Shown: positions 21,600 through 31,362 of the stretch, one piece after another
How the letters are laid out: every line of letters starts with the position of its first letter
How positions within the stretch are numbered: the first letter of the stretch is position 1
Source: a bacterium
GTDB taxonomy: Bacteria > Pseudomonadota > Gammaproteobacteria > Burkholderiales > Burkholderiaceae_C
Length of the DNA stretch: 64,000 nt
NCBI GenBank assembly: GCA_030824555.1
Contig: JAVBXK010000040.1
Coordinates: 1-64,000 of the forward strand
Reading direction: 5' to 3'
The notes under the pieces: model-generated
Databases searched by the model: none
The model's input: the letters and a program-made list of their open reading frames with translations, nothing else
Told to the model about the DNA's origin: nothing
Made by a program: the position numbers and the translations under genes

Positions 21600-22309
21600 C
21601 CGCACACGTCACCGCGCCCGTGATGGCGCTGGCACGCGCAGGTGTGCAATTGGGCGGCTACACGCTGCTCAGCGACGTGTCGCTGTCCATTCGCCCCGGC
21701 GAACGCGTGGCGCTGGTGGGGGCCAACGGGTCGGGCAAAAGCACGTTGCTGCGCTTGTTGCACGGCCTGTTGCCCGCCACGGCGGGGGTGCGGTCGGCAG
21801 CGCCCGCTGCGCGCCAGGCCATGCTGTTCCAGCGCCCGCACATGCTGCGCGCATCGGGCTGCCTGAACGTGGCGCTGGCCTTGTGGCTGAACGGTGTGCC
21901 GCTGCGCTTGGCCCGCACGCAGGCACGCCAGGCGCTGGCCCGCGTGGGCCTGACCGATGTGGCCGACCGGCCTGCCAAAACCCTGTCGGGCGGGCAGCAG
22001 CAGCGGCTGGCGCTGGCGCGTGCCTGCGCCTTGAATCCCGACGTGCTGCTGCTGGACGAGCCCACCGCCAGCCTGGACCCCCATGCCAAGCGCGACGTGG
22101 AAGCCCTGCTGGCTGCGCTGCCGCAGGCGCTGACGCTGGTGTTTGCCAGCCACAACCTGGGGCAGGTCAAGCGCCTGGCCACCCGTGTGCTGTACCTGGA
22201 GCACGGCCGTGTGCTGGCCGACCTGCCCGTTGCCGATTTTTTCGATCACGCCACGCTGACCGGCGTGTCGCCCGAAGCCCATTTGTTCGTCAAAGGAGAA
22301 ACCGCATGA
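21596..22309 (+). CDS. tupC: tungstate ABC transporter ATP-binding protein TupC
   Basis: A 237-residue ATPase. Walker A is GANGSGKSTL, the signature motif LSGGQQQRLALARA, Walker B VLLLDEPTASLDP and the switch His in FASHNLGQVKR. It energises TupB. Its start overlaps the stop of tupB and its stop overlaps the start of tupA, both by four bases. Confidence 0.92.
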   Translation: MTAHVTAPVMALARAGVQLGGYTLLSDVSLSIRPGERVALVGANGSGKSTLLRLLHGLLPATAGVRSAAPAARQAMLFQRPHMLRASGCLNVALALWLNGVPLRLARTQARQALARVGLTDVADRPAKTLSGGQQQRLALARACALNPDVLLLDEPTASLDPHAKRDVEALLAALPQALTLVFASHNLGQVKRLATRVLYLEHGRVLADLPVADFFDHATLTGVSPEAHLFVKGETA

Positions 22310-23142
22310 CCTCGTTCACCGTAAATTTCAAGCAAAAAAGGCGCTTGTCGCTTGTGTGTATTGCCTTGTCAGCTATGGGTTTTGTTGGCCTGGCGCAGGC
22401 GCAAACCACGTCCATCGTGGTGTCATCCACCACCTCAACCGAGCAGTCTGGCCTGTTTGCGCACCTGTTGCCCGCGTTCAAGCAGGCCACCGGCATCGAC
22501 ACCAAGGTGGTGGCGCTGGGCACGGGCCAGGCGCTTGACATGGCCCGCCGGGGCGATGCCGACGTGGTGTTCGTGCACGACCAAGCCGCCGAAGAAAAGT
22601 TCGTGGCCGAGGGCTTTGGCCTGAAACGCATGCCTGTCATGTACAACGACTTCGTGCTCATCGGCCCCAAGGCCGACCCGGCACAGACCAAAGGCACTGA
22701 CATCGTGGCTGCGCTGACCAAACTGGCCGCAGGCAACGTGCCCTTCGTGAGCCGTGGCGACAAAAGCGGCACCCATGCAGCCGAGTTGCGCTTCTGGAAA
22801 ATGACGGGCTCTGATGCGCAGGGCACCGGCTACAAGGCTTGCGGCTGCGGCATGGGGCCAGCGCTGAACATTGCGGCGTCCACCGGCGCATACGTGCTGG
22901 CCGACCGTGGCACCTGGCTCAACTTCAAAAACCGTGCTGACCTGACTGTGCTGGTCGAGGGCGACAAACGCCTGTTCAACCAATATGGCGTGATGGTGGT
23001 CAACCCCGCCAAGCACCCGCACGTGAAGCTGGAGGCAGGCCAAAAATTTGCAGACTGGGTGACCTCCGCCGCAGGCCAGGCCAGCATTGCCAGCTACAAA
23101 ATTGGGGGCGAACAGCTGTTTTTCCCGAACGCCGGACAGTGA
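22306..23142 (+). CDS. tupA: tungstate-binding periplasmic protein TupA
   Basis: A 278-residue secreted binding protein with a signal peptide (LVCIALSAMGFVGLAQA) cleaved before QTTS. The mature N-terminus has VSSTTSTEQSGLF, the T-T-T-S-T-x-x-S-G-L signature of TupA, where the serine/threonine hydroxyls bind the oxyanion. FVSRGDKSGTHAAELRFW and the C-terminal LFNQYGVMVVNP are also typical. It captures tungstate in the periplasm for TupBC. The presence of a tungsten-type aldehyde oxidoreductase in the same window gives the metal a use. Confidence 0.93.
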   Translation: MTSFTVNFKQKRRLSLVCIALSAMGFVGLAQAQTTSIVVSSTTSTEQSGLFAHLLPAFKQATGIDTKVVALGTGQALDMARRGDADVVFVHDQAAEEKFVAEGFGLKRMPVMYNDFVLIGPKADPAQTKGTDIVAALTKLAAGNVPFVSRGDKSGTHAAELRFWKMTGSDAQGTGYKACGCGMGPALNIAASTGAYVLADRGTWLNFKNRADLTVLVEGDKRLFNQYGVMVVNPAKHPHVKLEAGQKFADWVTSAAGQASIASYKIGGEQLFFPNAGQ

Positions 23143-23183
23143 GAGGCTGAAGTGAAACAACCCCCACACTCACTGCGTTCGCT

Positions 23184-23234
23184 GCCCCCCGAGGGGGCTG
23201 TCAGTCCCTTCGGAACGGCCGGGCGGCACTGACA
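23184..23234. repeat. GC-rich hairpin repeat between tupA and the ModA-like gene
   Basis: GCCCCC-cga-GGGGGC (23184-23198) is followed by TGTCAGT (23199-23205) paired with ACTGACA (23228-23234). The second arm reaches the A of the downstream ATG. This type of element, with CTGCCCCCCGAGGGGGC then a CTTCGG-containing stem, is a dispersed intergenic repeat of Comamonadaceae as I recall it. It may act as a terminator for tupBCA and may mask the modA start. Confidence 0.55.
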
Positions 23235-24151
23235 TGACCACCTCACGCCGAATCGATGTGGCGCAAGCCCGCCAGCCCAGCGCGTTGCGCCGGGTGCTGG
23301 CGTCGGGCACACGGGTGCCAGGCGCGCTGGCATGGGGTGCCCTGGGTACCGCCCTGCTGGCGGGGTGCGCCCAGGTGGCCCCCCATGTTGCCCAGCCTGG
23401 CAATGTCCCGCTGACACCTTTGGCCCCGATAAAAGTGTATGCCGCAGGCAGCCTGCGCGAGGCGCTGACCGACGTGGCGCGCGATCACCAGGCCCGCACC
23501 GGGCAAGCGGTGGTGCTGACGTTCGGGGCCTCGGGCCTTCTGCGCGAGCGCATCGAAAAAGGCGAACCGGCCCACGTGTTTGCCTCGGCCGATACCGACC
23601 ACCCCCAACGCTTGGCGGCCCAAGGCGGCTGGCGCACGCCGGTGGTGTTTGCCCGCAACAGCCTGTGCGCGCTCACGGCGGCACATGTGCGCACCACGCC
23701 CGGCGAACTGCTGGCCACCCTGTTGCGCGCAGACGTGCGGGTGGGCACCTCCACCCCCAAGGCCGACCCGTCGGGCGACTACGCGTGGGCCTTGTTCCGC
23801 AAGGCCGATGCGGTGCAACCCGGTGCGTATGCCAAGCTGGATGCCAAAGCCCTGCAGCTGACCGGTGGCCGCGATTCGCCCCAGCCACCGGCCGGGCGCA
23901 GCACCTACGCCTGGACGATGGAGCAGGGCAAGGCAGATGTGTTCCTCACCTATTGCACCAACGCCGTGGCCGCGCAGAAAGAGGTGCCCAGCCTGAAAGT
24001 GGTGGCCGTGCCGCCCGCGCTGCAGGTGGGGGCTGCCTATGGCTTGACGCTGAGCAACGGTGCACCCGATGCCGCCGCAGCATTCGCGCAAAGCCTGCTG
24101 GCGGCACCCGCGCAGGCGGTTTTCCAGCGCCAGGGCTTCACGCAACCCTGA
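23234..24151 (+). CDS. ModA-like molybdate/tungstate-binding lipoprotein, without ModBC
   Basis: A 305-residue type 2 binding protein. The long N-terminal leader ends in a lipobox (GTALLAGC, Cys near residue 45), so it is probably membrane-anchored; an internal start is possible. The mature part shows the ModA pattern: VYAAGSLREALTDVA, FGASGLLRERIEKGEPAHVFASAD, VFARNSLCALT and TYCTNAVAAQKE. No modB or modC follows, so it may deliver oxyanion to TupBC, serve as a sensor, or feed a transporter elsewhere. It lies 91 bases after tupA, across a hairpin repeat. Confidence 0.8.
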   Translation: MTTSRRIDVAQARQPSALRRVLASGTRVPGALAWGALGTALLAGCAQVAPHVAQPGNVPLTPLAPIKVYAAGSLREALTDVARDHQARTGQAVVLTFGASGLLRERIEKGEPAHVFASADTDHPQRLAAQGGWRTPVVFARNSLCALTAAHVRTTPGELLATLLRADVRVGTSTPKADPSGDYAWALFRKADAVQPGAYAKLDAKALQLTGGRDSPQPPAGRSTYAWTMEQGKADVFLTYCTNAVAAQKEVPSLKVVAVPPALQVGAAYGLTLSNGAPDAAAAFAQSLLAAPAQAVFQRQGFTQP

Positions 24152-24189
24152 CTGTCAACGCCTGCCTGGGCCTGACGCCTAACGCCTAA

Positions 24190-24210
24190 CACCTGGGCCT
24201 GGGCCAGGTG
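24190..24210. terminator. hairpin between convergent ModA-like and DsrE-like genes
   Basis: CACCTGG (24190-24196) pairs with CCAGGTG (24204-24210) around a 7-base loop, in the 110-base gap between convergent stop codons. No U-tract follows. It may act as a weak bidirectional terminator. Confidence 0.35.
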
Positions 24211-24261
24211 CGTGGACACGCGGGTCCGTTGCCCAGGCAGGGCAGGCGAGGTTTGCATGGT

Positions 24262-24681
24262 TCAGGGCTTGATGTAACCAAACCCCTGGCCCTGCAACTG
24301 GCCGATGCGTACCACGCCCGATGGTGTGAACCCGGCGTCCATGACGAACTGGTCTTTCTTCATGTTCATGAGGCTGAGCGTCAGTTCGCAAATTTCAAAC
24401 TTCACGCCACGGGCCACCAGGTCGGAGATGAGCGGTCCGTACTCGATGTTGGCATTTTTGGGGTCTTTGGCGCCGTCCATCAAAAAATTGACGCCATCGC
24501 CCAGCGCCACCACCACCAGCGTGGTTTTGGGCGCCACATCCAGGTAGTTGCGCAGGGTGCGCAGGCCCGAGGTGGCTTGTGTGGCGCTGTTGTCAAAGTG
24601 GTAAACGACTTTGTCCTGGGCCCAGCTCAGGGTGGCGGTGGCTGCCAGCAGGGTGGCGGCGGCAAGGGTGCGAAGGTTCAT
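24262..24681 (-). CDS. periplasmic DsrE/DsrF-like protein
   Basis: A 139-residue protein with a clear signal peptide (MNLRTLAAATLLAATATLSWA, cleaved before QDKVVYHF). The mature part has the DsrE-like alpha/beta fold (VVYHFDNSATQATSGLRTLRNYLDVAP, VVALGDGVNFLMDGA, LVARGVKFEICELTLSLM). A single mature cysteine, in FEICELT, is at the position often used for sulfur binding. The family handles sulfur relay or has unknown roles. It diverges from the aldehyde dehydrogenase. An upstream ATG at 24711 would disrupt the leader. Confidence 0.75.
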   Translation of the reverse strand: MNLRTLAAATLLAATATLSWAQDKVVYHFDNSATQATSGLRTLRNYLDVAPKTTLVVVALGDGVNFLMDGAKDPKNANIEYGPLISDLVARGVKFEICELTLSLMNMKKDQFVMDAGFTPSGVVRIGQLQGQGFGYIKP

Positions 24682-24854
24682 GGTTGTCTCCAAAAAAAAC
24701 ACGCAGTGCACAGGTTAGCCGCAAGTGCGCCGCTGTGCTGCGTACCTGCCTCGCCGCGCAAAAAAGCCCGCTGACCCTTGTGAAATTCTTTGCATATCGA
24801 ACGTGTTGCGTCGATAGCCAAAATGAAACACTTGTCAGCGAGGCCACCTGTTCG

Positions 24855-24874
24855 AGTGTGCCAATCTGAACACG
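24855..24874 (+). promoter_or_regulatory. candidate activator site upstream of the aldehyde dehydrogenase
   Basis: AGTGT-N10-ACACG is a variant of the GGTGT-N10/11-ACACC palindrome found upstream of the quinoprotein-locus promoters; TCTGAACACG matches the right half seen at 35577-35597. It lies about 86 bases upstream of the sigma-54-like sequence, a normal distance for an enhancer-type site. Confidence 0.5.
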
Positions 24875-24959
24875 TGCTGGAACAGACGCGCTCAGGCAGG
24901 GTATGCGTTGAATATAAAAACATGTTTTGAATCAACAGCTTGTGATTTTTCGACCGCGG

Positions 24960-24974
24960 TGGCACGGAGCTTGT
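24960..24974 (+). promoter_or_regulatory. probable sigma-54 promoter of the aldehyde dehydrogenase gene
   Basis: TGGCAC-GGAGC-TTGT matches the -24/-12 consensus TGGCAC-N5-TTGC except for T instead of C at -12. It lies about 75 bases upstream of the start codon. The rest of 24682-25047 (366 bases between divergent genes) is AT-richer regulatory DNA with no gene seen. Confidence 0.6.
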
Positions 24975-25047
24975 GAACACACAAGTGCCTTCGACAGGCA
25001 ACCCCTTCGATCAACAGCCACTTTTGAAAATATCACAGGAGATACGC

Positions 25048-26568
<1,521 letters not shown>

Positions 26569-26601
26569 GAAGTCATTGAGCCCCTTCTCGCCGGAGGGGC
26601 C

Positions 26602-26840
26602 GCCACGCGGCTACCCAAGGGGTGCCCACCTCATGCTGGAGTACCAGAAATCGGTGGTCACCCCTTGGGCAGCCGCGTGGCTTTTGGCAATTCGAGACGA
26701 GCGGAATGCCCCAACTACCCGGCTTCGTGGACCGTGTGGGCGGTTGCCGATTTCTGGCACCCGCTTGAGGTGGCTGACCCATCTCCAGCGCAAAGGCCGG
26801 GTGGGGTGGCCGCCGATTTCTGGTACCCCAGCATGAGGCG
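26602..26840. repeat. nested inverted-repeat block between the aldehyde dehydrogenase and DUF779 genes
   Basis: The 335-base gap 26569-26903 holds no gene but a mosaic of long inverted repeats. A 23-base arm at 26602-26624 pairs with 26659-26681 with one mismatch (GCCACGCGGCT...GGGGTG). CCGATTTCTGG occurs directly at 26747-26757 and 26813-26823 and inverted at 26644-26654. A 26-base segment ending ...CAGAAATCGG near 26629-26654 pairs with 26813-26838, again with one mismatch. It looks like an assembly of REP-like palindromes and would form strong RNA structure between the two genes. Confidence 0.75.
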
Positions 26841-26903
26841 GCTGCCCCACCCGGTTTTTGCGCTGCGCGCGCAAATCTTCTCGCATCCCCCCAGGAGACA
26901 AGC

Positions 26904-27293
26904 ATGGTCGACAAAGTAGTAGCCACCCCCGCAGCCCTTGAACTGGTGGCATTCCTCAAAGCCAAACACGGCCCTGACTTGATGTTTCACCAGTCAGGCG
27001 GCTGCTGCGACAACAGCGCGGCCAACTGCTACCTGCCCGGCGAAATCACCATGGGCGCGGGCGACGTGTACCTGGGCGATGTGGGCGGTGCACCGTTCTA
27101 CATTGGCCGGGCGCAGTACGAGTACTGGAAGCACACCCAGCTCATCATCGACGTGATCGAAGGCCACGGCGGCACGTTTTCGCTCGAAGGGCCCGAGGGC
27201 AAGGCCTTTCACACCCGGTCACGGGTGTTCACGGCGGAGGAGATGGCTGAGTTGTTTCCAGCCGCGTCAGTTGGTTCGGCAAGCAGCGCCTGA
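26904..27293 (+). CDS. DUF779 protein (aldehyde-dehydrogenase-associated)
   Basis: A 129-residue cytoplasmic protein of the DUF779 family. It contains the conserved cysteine motif GGCCDNSAANCYLPGE (residues about 32-47) and the segment RAQYEYWKHTQLIIDVIEG, which are typical. The gene is regularly found next to ExaC/AldB-type aldehyde dehydrogenases, and a maturation or redox-partner role has been proposed but not shown. The start follows CCAGGAGACAAGC. Its end overlaps the convergent apbE gene by 27 bases. Confidence 0.9.
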   Translation: MVDKVVATPAALELVAFLKAKHGPDLMFHQSGGCCDNSAANCYLPGEITMGAGDVYLGDVGGAPFYIGRAQYEYWKHTQLIIDVIEGHGGTFSLEGPEGKAFHTRSRVFTAEEMAELFPAASVGSASSA

Positions 27294-28268
27294 CAGATCG
27301 CCTGAACTGCCAAACCGCCCCAGACCCACCTCCACCAACCCCTGCGCACGGCGGACCAGAAACAGCACATCCAACCCCATGCGCTGTGCCATGGCCAGGC
27401 CCTCGTCGGCGCCTGCCACCAACAAGGCCGTGGCCCAGGCATCTGCTTGCATGCAGGTGCGCGCCAGCACGGTGACGGATGCCACGGCGTTGTTCACCGG
27501 GGCGGATTTGCGCGGGTCCATGGTGTGGGCCAGGCGTGCATCGCCCACCTGCAGAAACCGGCGGTAGTCACCGGAAGTGGCCACGGCCAGGTCCGCCAGT
27601 TCGATGACACCGTGCACCGCGCGGCGACCCGTCTCAGGGCGTTCGAGCGCCACGGCCCACGGCGCACCGCTGGCTTGGCCACCCAAGGCGCGCAACTCGC
27701 CATCCACCGTTGCCAGTGCATGCCGCACACCGTGCTGTTGAAGCACCGTGGTCATGCAGTCCACTGCGTAGCCCTTGGCAATGCCGCACAGGTCAAGCTG
27801 CAAGGGCGCGCGCTTGCGGGCGCGGCCTGCTGGCCTGTCCAGCTGCAGCCCCCTGTGCGCAGTGCCAGGCGTGAGCTGGCGTGCGGCGCGGATCGCGTCG
27901 GCATCGGGTGCATCGCGCACCGCGCCAAAACCCCAGGCATCGACCAGCGCCCCCACACACGGGTCGAATGCTCCCGCACTCAGGCGCTGGACATCGAGCG
28001 CGCAGTCCAGCACCACCATCGTTTCAACGGGCAGGTCCACCCACTCGTCCACAGGCGCGCGGTTCAGGCGCATCAGGTCGCTGTTGGGTTTCCAGGGTGA
28101 CATCTGTTCGTCAACCTGTTCCACCGCTGCGGCAAGGTCCCGGCGCAAGGCCGCCATGTTCACCGTGTGGCGGGCATCGACAGCTGCTGACCAGCGTGTG
28201 CCCATGGCCGGGCCGTGCAGGGTGGTGCGCGTGCAGGGCGCAGCGGGCTCAGAAGACATCTTCTGCAT
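27267..28268 (-). CDS. apbE: FAD:protein FMN transferase
   Basis: A 333-residue protein of the ApbE family, which attaches FMN covalently to Thr/Ser of flavoproteins. Recognisable blocks are MGTRWSAAVDA, EQVDEQMSPWKPNSDLMRLN, LDLCGIAKGYAVD, ATSGDYRRFLQ and HTMDPRKSAPVNNAVASVTV (with the Asp and Thr/Ser of the metal site near the end). No signal peptide is evident from the chosen start, which is odd for ApbE, normally exported. The start ATG overlaps the end of the flavoprotein gene upstream by 20 bases, implying one operon. Confidence 0.9.
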   Translation of the reverse strand: MQKMSSEPAAPCTRTTLHGPAMGTRWSAAVDARHTVNMAALRRDLAAAVEQVDEQMSPWKPNSDLMRLNRAPVDEWVDLPVETMVVLDCALDVQRLSAGAFDPCVGALVDAWGFGAVRDAPDADAIRAARQLTPGTAHRGLQLDRPAGRARKRAPLQLDLCGIAKGYAVDCMTTVLQQHGVRHALATVDGELRALGGQASGAPWAVALERPETGRRAVHGVIELADLAVATSGDYRRFLQVGDARLAHTMDPRKSAPVNNAVASVTVLARTCMQADAWATALLVAGADEGLAMAQRMGLDVLFLVRRAQGLVEVGLGRFGSSGDLSGAACRTN

Positions 28269-30456
28269 AACGCTCCTGGGCTTTCAACTTCGCCACGCTC
28301 AACTGCATGGGTGCCAGCACCCCGTCCAGCGCCTCGGCCACGCCTTGGGCCATGGCGCGGCTGCCGCAAACCCGCACGATGGCCCCTTGCGTCACCCAGT
28401 CGCGCAGGCGCTCGGCATCGCGGCGCAGGGCATCTTGCACATAACCGCCGCCGTCGGGCATGCGGGAAAAAGCGGTTTGCAGCGTCGCCAGGCGACCTTC
28501 AGCCAGCCAGCGCTGCATGTCGGGGCCAAAGTAAAAGTCTCGTGCCGGGTCGCGTCCACCAAAGTACAGGTGCATGGGGGTGTGGCGGTCGTTGCGGCGG
28601 ATGAAGCCGGCCAACGGTGCCACGCCCGTGCCCGCGCCAATCAGCAGCACCGGCCGCCGTGTGCGTGGCAGTGCAAAGCCGGGGTTGGCGCGGATGAAGG
28701 CGGTGGTGGTGTCCCCCGGCTGCAAGCCCAGCAAATGTGCAGAACACAGGCCACCGGGCATCTGCCGCACACACATCTCCAGAAATCCGTCTTCCCAGCC
28801 CGATGCCAGCGAGTAAAACCGGGGCACGGCCGAGCCCGGTGGCACGATGCCCACCAGGTCACCCGCCGCAAACCGCGCCAGACCACGCCCGCTCAGGCGT
28901 GCACCCACACCCTGCGCAGGCCACGCAAAGCGAAGGATTGCTGTGGCCTCCCCATTTGCACCGGCATAGTCCCGGCGCGCCGTGAGCGAGAGCGCCACGG
29001 TGGGGGGCACGCGTGGCACATGCGCCAGCACCAGGGGTTCGCCCAGCGCCTGCGCCAGGACCTCGCCCCAGCGAGCGAACTGCTGGCCCGATTGTTGGTG
29101 AATGCACTCCAGCGGCAACAGCTCGGGCCAGCCCTGTGCGCGCAGCGCCCGATCAACCGCCACGGCAAAGGCGCAGAAGGCCGGGAACTGCCGGTCGCCA
29201 AAGCCCAGCACCGTCACGGGCACCGCGCTGGCCTGGCACTTGGCCATGTGCGCCAGCGCGTGGCTGGCGTGGGCCGGGGCCTGGCCTTCGCCATAGGTGG
29301 CGGCCAGCACAAACACCTGCCGCGTGGCGGCTGTGGTGCAAAAATTTTCCAGCGCACTGGTGTGAACGCGGTGGCCGCCTTGGCTCAACGCGTTTTGCAG
29401 CGTTTGGGCAAACCCCCAGGTGCTGCCGCCTTCGCTGGCCACGAAGATGAGCACGTCAGCCTGGGCCAGCGGTGCATTGCCCGTGATGTGAGGTGCCAGG
29501 CGGCGTGCCTGCCACCAGATGACCAGGCCCGACCACCAGAACAGCAGCACGCTGGCACCCGCCAGCCCAAGCACCACGGCCCAAACCCAGGCCGATTCAC
29601 CTGTGTGCAGCACCACGGCCAGGTCGTTCACGCGCTGCGCAAAGGTGGCATCTTTATTGGCCGACACCTGGCCCGTGTACTGGTCGATCCAGGCTTGCCC
29701 CTGGGCGGTGGCCAGCTTCCAGGTGTCCTCCGGGTCGGTGGCACCTGGGAAATTAAGCCTGCGCAAGTCTTGCACCGCCAGGCCCTGCAGTGCAGGCAGT
29801 TGTGCTCCGGGCAATGCAGGCTGGCCGGTCACCACCGACAGCACCTCGGGCTCGGCCGCAGTGTCCAGCGCCACCAGCCCCAAGGTCGAGGCGCTCATGG
29901 TCAGCGCCGTGAGCGATGTCAGGCACAGCACCCCCAGCACCACACGGCCCGTGACCACATGGATGCGCTGTGCCAGCGAGCCACGCACCCGGGCCGCCAG
30001 CCGCCGCCAGCCACCCAAACGCCGCAGCAACAGCACCAGCGCACTGGCGCACAACACGCCCATGGCCAGCGCGGTGCCTGCTGCGCCCCAGCGCCCGGCA
30101 TCGCCCAACAGCAGCGAGCGGTGCAGGTTTTTGACCCAACGCGGCAGCACCGTGGCTTGCCAGGGGCCCAGCACCCGGCCATCGCTCGGGTCAACATAAG
30201 ACGCCTGTGGCTGGTCGCCCGAAAAGCTGAACACCACGACGGCACCCGACGGCATGTGGCGAATTTCTTCCACGCCCTGAACGTTGCGCGTCACGCGCTC
30301 CACCAGCGTGGCCACGGGCAAATTGCCGGGCGCGGCGGGTGCCTGCCACGCCTGCTGCACCGGGTCAATCGCCAGCATGGCCCCCGTGACACCCAGCACC
30401 ACGGCCAGCGTGCCCACAGTCAGGCCCAGCCAGCGGTGGATGGCTTTCCAGCTCAT
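28249..30456 (-). CDS. PepSY-flavodoxin-FAD/NADPH reductase fusion (membrane flavoprotein)
   Basis: A 735-residue inner-membrane oxidoreductase. The N-terminal part is a PepSY-TM domain with about four spans (HRWLGLTVGTLAVVLGVTGAM; VVLGVLCLTSLTALTM; VWAVVLGLAGASVLLFWWSGL). Next come a flavodoxin domain (about 350-480, FVASEGGSTWGFAQTLQNAL, LAATYGEGQAP) and a sulfite-reductase-type FAD/NAD(P)H module (RFYSLASG for FAD; LIGAGTGVAPLAGFIR for NADP; C-terminal YAEDVF). Such fusions probably pass cytosolic electrons across the membrane to metal or haem acceptors. It sits with DUF2271, PepSY and apbE genes, a recurring set. Confidence 0.88.
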   Translation of the reverse strand: MSWKAIHRWLGLTVGTLAVVLGVTGAMLAIDPVQQAWQAPAAPGNLPVATLVERVTRNVQGVEEIRHMPSGAVVVFSFSGDQPQASYVDPSDGRVLGPWQATVLPRWVKNLHRSLLLGDAGRWGAAGTALAMGVLCASALVLLLRRLGGWRRLAARVRGSLAQRIHVVTGRVVLGVLCLTSLTALTMSASTLGLVALDTAAEPEVLSVVTGQPALPGAQLPALQGLAVQDLRRLNFPGATDPEDTWKLATAQGQAWIDQYTGQVSANKDATFAQRVNDLAVVLHTGESAWVWAVVLGLAGASVLLFWWSGLVIWWQARRLAPHITGNAPLAQADVLIFVASEGGSTWGFAQTLQNALSQGGHRVHTSALENFCTTAATRQVFVLAATYGEGQAPAHASHALAHMAKCQASAVPVTVLGFGDRQFPAFCAFAVAVDRALRAQGWPELLPLECIHQQSGQQFARWGEVLAQALGEPLVLAHVPRVPPTVALSLTARRDYAGANGEATAILRFAWPAQGVGARLSGRGLARFAAGDLVGIVPPGSAVPRFYSLASGWEDGFLEMCVRQMPGGLCSAHLLGLQPGDTTTAFIRANPGFALPRTRRPVLLIGAGTGVAPLAGFIRRNDRHTPMHLYFGGRDPARDFYFGPDMQRWLAEGRLATLQTAFSRMPDGGGYVQDALRRDAERLRDWVTQGAIVRVCGSRAMAQGVAEALDGVLAPMQLSVAKLKAQERYAEDVF

Positions 30457-30465
30457 GCAAGCCCC

Positions 30466-30942
30466 TTACTGAAGTTTGATGGTCGCCGACTGGATGAACT
30501 GCTTGCCGGGCTGCGGCTTGCCGACGCTGGCGGTGGACACCGGGATGCGGACCTCGGACGGGCTGTCGCGCAATTTTTCTACGGCGGCATCGATGCGGAT
30601 TTCGTAGCCCGCGTCAATCAGTGCATCAGCCAAGTCGGCGGTGACCGTGAGGGTGCGCCCTGCGCCCACGCTGGCGCCGGTGACGCCATCCAGGCGCTTG
30701 GCATCGCCTGCCGACAGGCGGGCCCAGTCAGACAAGTGCTTGTGGTACTTGGCCTTGCCGCCAGCCACCCACAGCGTGCGCACATAGGCACCTTTGGCAT
30801 CGGTCAGGTAGGCAGCCAGGTAGGCACCGTCGCCATCGTAGTTCTTGAGCTGGGCGGTCAGCGTGACCGGGCGGCTGTGCGCCACAGCGGGAAGGGCCAG
30901 CGCGCAGGCGGAGGCCAAAAGGGTCAAAAGTGGTTTGGACAT
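30466..30942 (-). CDS. DUF2271 periplasmic protein
   Basis: A 158-residue secreted protein with signal peptide (LLTLLASACALALPAVAHS). The mature part matches DUF2271: NYDGDGAYLAAYLTDAKGAYVRTLWVAGG, YHKHLSDWARL and the GVTGASVG segment. The family is consistently encoded next to PepSY-TM flavoproteins and ApbE, as here, and may be an electron-transfer or flavin-bearing partner. Eight bases or so separate its stop from the next start, so it is in the same operon. Confidence 0.85.
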   Translation of the reverse strand: MSKPLLTLLASACALALPAVAHSRPVTLTAQLKNYDGDGAYLAAYLTDAKGAYVRTLWVAGGKAKYHKHLSDWARLSAGDAKRLDGVTGASVGAGRTLTVTADLADALIDAGYEIRIDAAVEKLRDSPSEVRIPVSTASVGKPQPGKQFIQSATIKLQ

Positions 30943-30966
30943 GGTGATGCTCCTGTGAATGGGGGG

Positions 30967-31362
30967 TTACTTGGCCTGGCCTTGCGGTGCGCCGCCAGGG
31001 GGCAACGAAGGTGGTGGCGCGGTGGCGTTGTCGGGTTTGTCATCACGATCACGGTCGCGCTCACGGTCACGGCCGCGCAGGTGGTCGTCCTGCTTCATCT
31101 TCAACACCTTCAGGGTTTCCGGGTCGATCTTGGCTTTGAAGGCGCGGCCCTGGGCATCCGTGCCGCGAATCTCGTAACAGCCGTCGTCAATCTTCAGCCG
31201 CTGAATTTGCCAGCCCTGTTCGGCAGCCATTTGCCGCACCGCTTCACGCGTTTGCCAGCGGTTCAGGGGCGCATCGCAACGGTCACTGGCCGCCACAGGC
31301 AGGGCCGCCAGGCCCAGCGACACAACCAACAAGGCCTGTTGCAAAGAGGGGGGGGACTTCAT
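30967..31362 (-). CDS. small PepSY-domain periplasmic protein
   Basis: A 131-residue protein with signal peptide (LLVVSLGLAALPVAASD). One PepSY domain follows (WQTREAVRQMAAEQGWQIQRL, DDGCYEIRGTDAQGRAFKAKIDPETLKVL), then a charged RDRERDRDRDD stretch and a proline-rich tail. The Arg-Asp repeat is encoded by repeated CGTGAC-type codons. The ATG at 31362 has AAGGAG eight bases upstream and is preferred to a longer frame to 31674. First gene of the DUF2271/flavoprotein/apbE operon. Confidence 0.82.
   Translation of the reverse strand: MKSPPSLQQALLVVSLGLAALPVAASDRCDAPLNRWQTREAVRQMAAEQGWQIQRLKIDDGCYEIRGTDAQGRAFKAKIDPETLKVLKMKQDDHLRGRDRERDRDRDDKPDNATAPPPSLPPGGAPQGQAK

Noticed and set aside
24960-25047. 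Aldehyde dehydrogenase starting at the ATG- or GTG-like codons near 24973
   Set aside because: That start falls within the sigma-54-like promoter, whereas the ATG at 25048 has a good ribosome-binding site and gives the normal family length.
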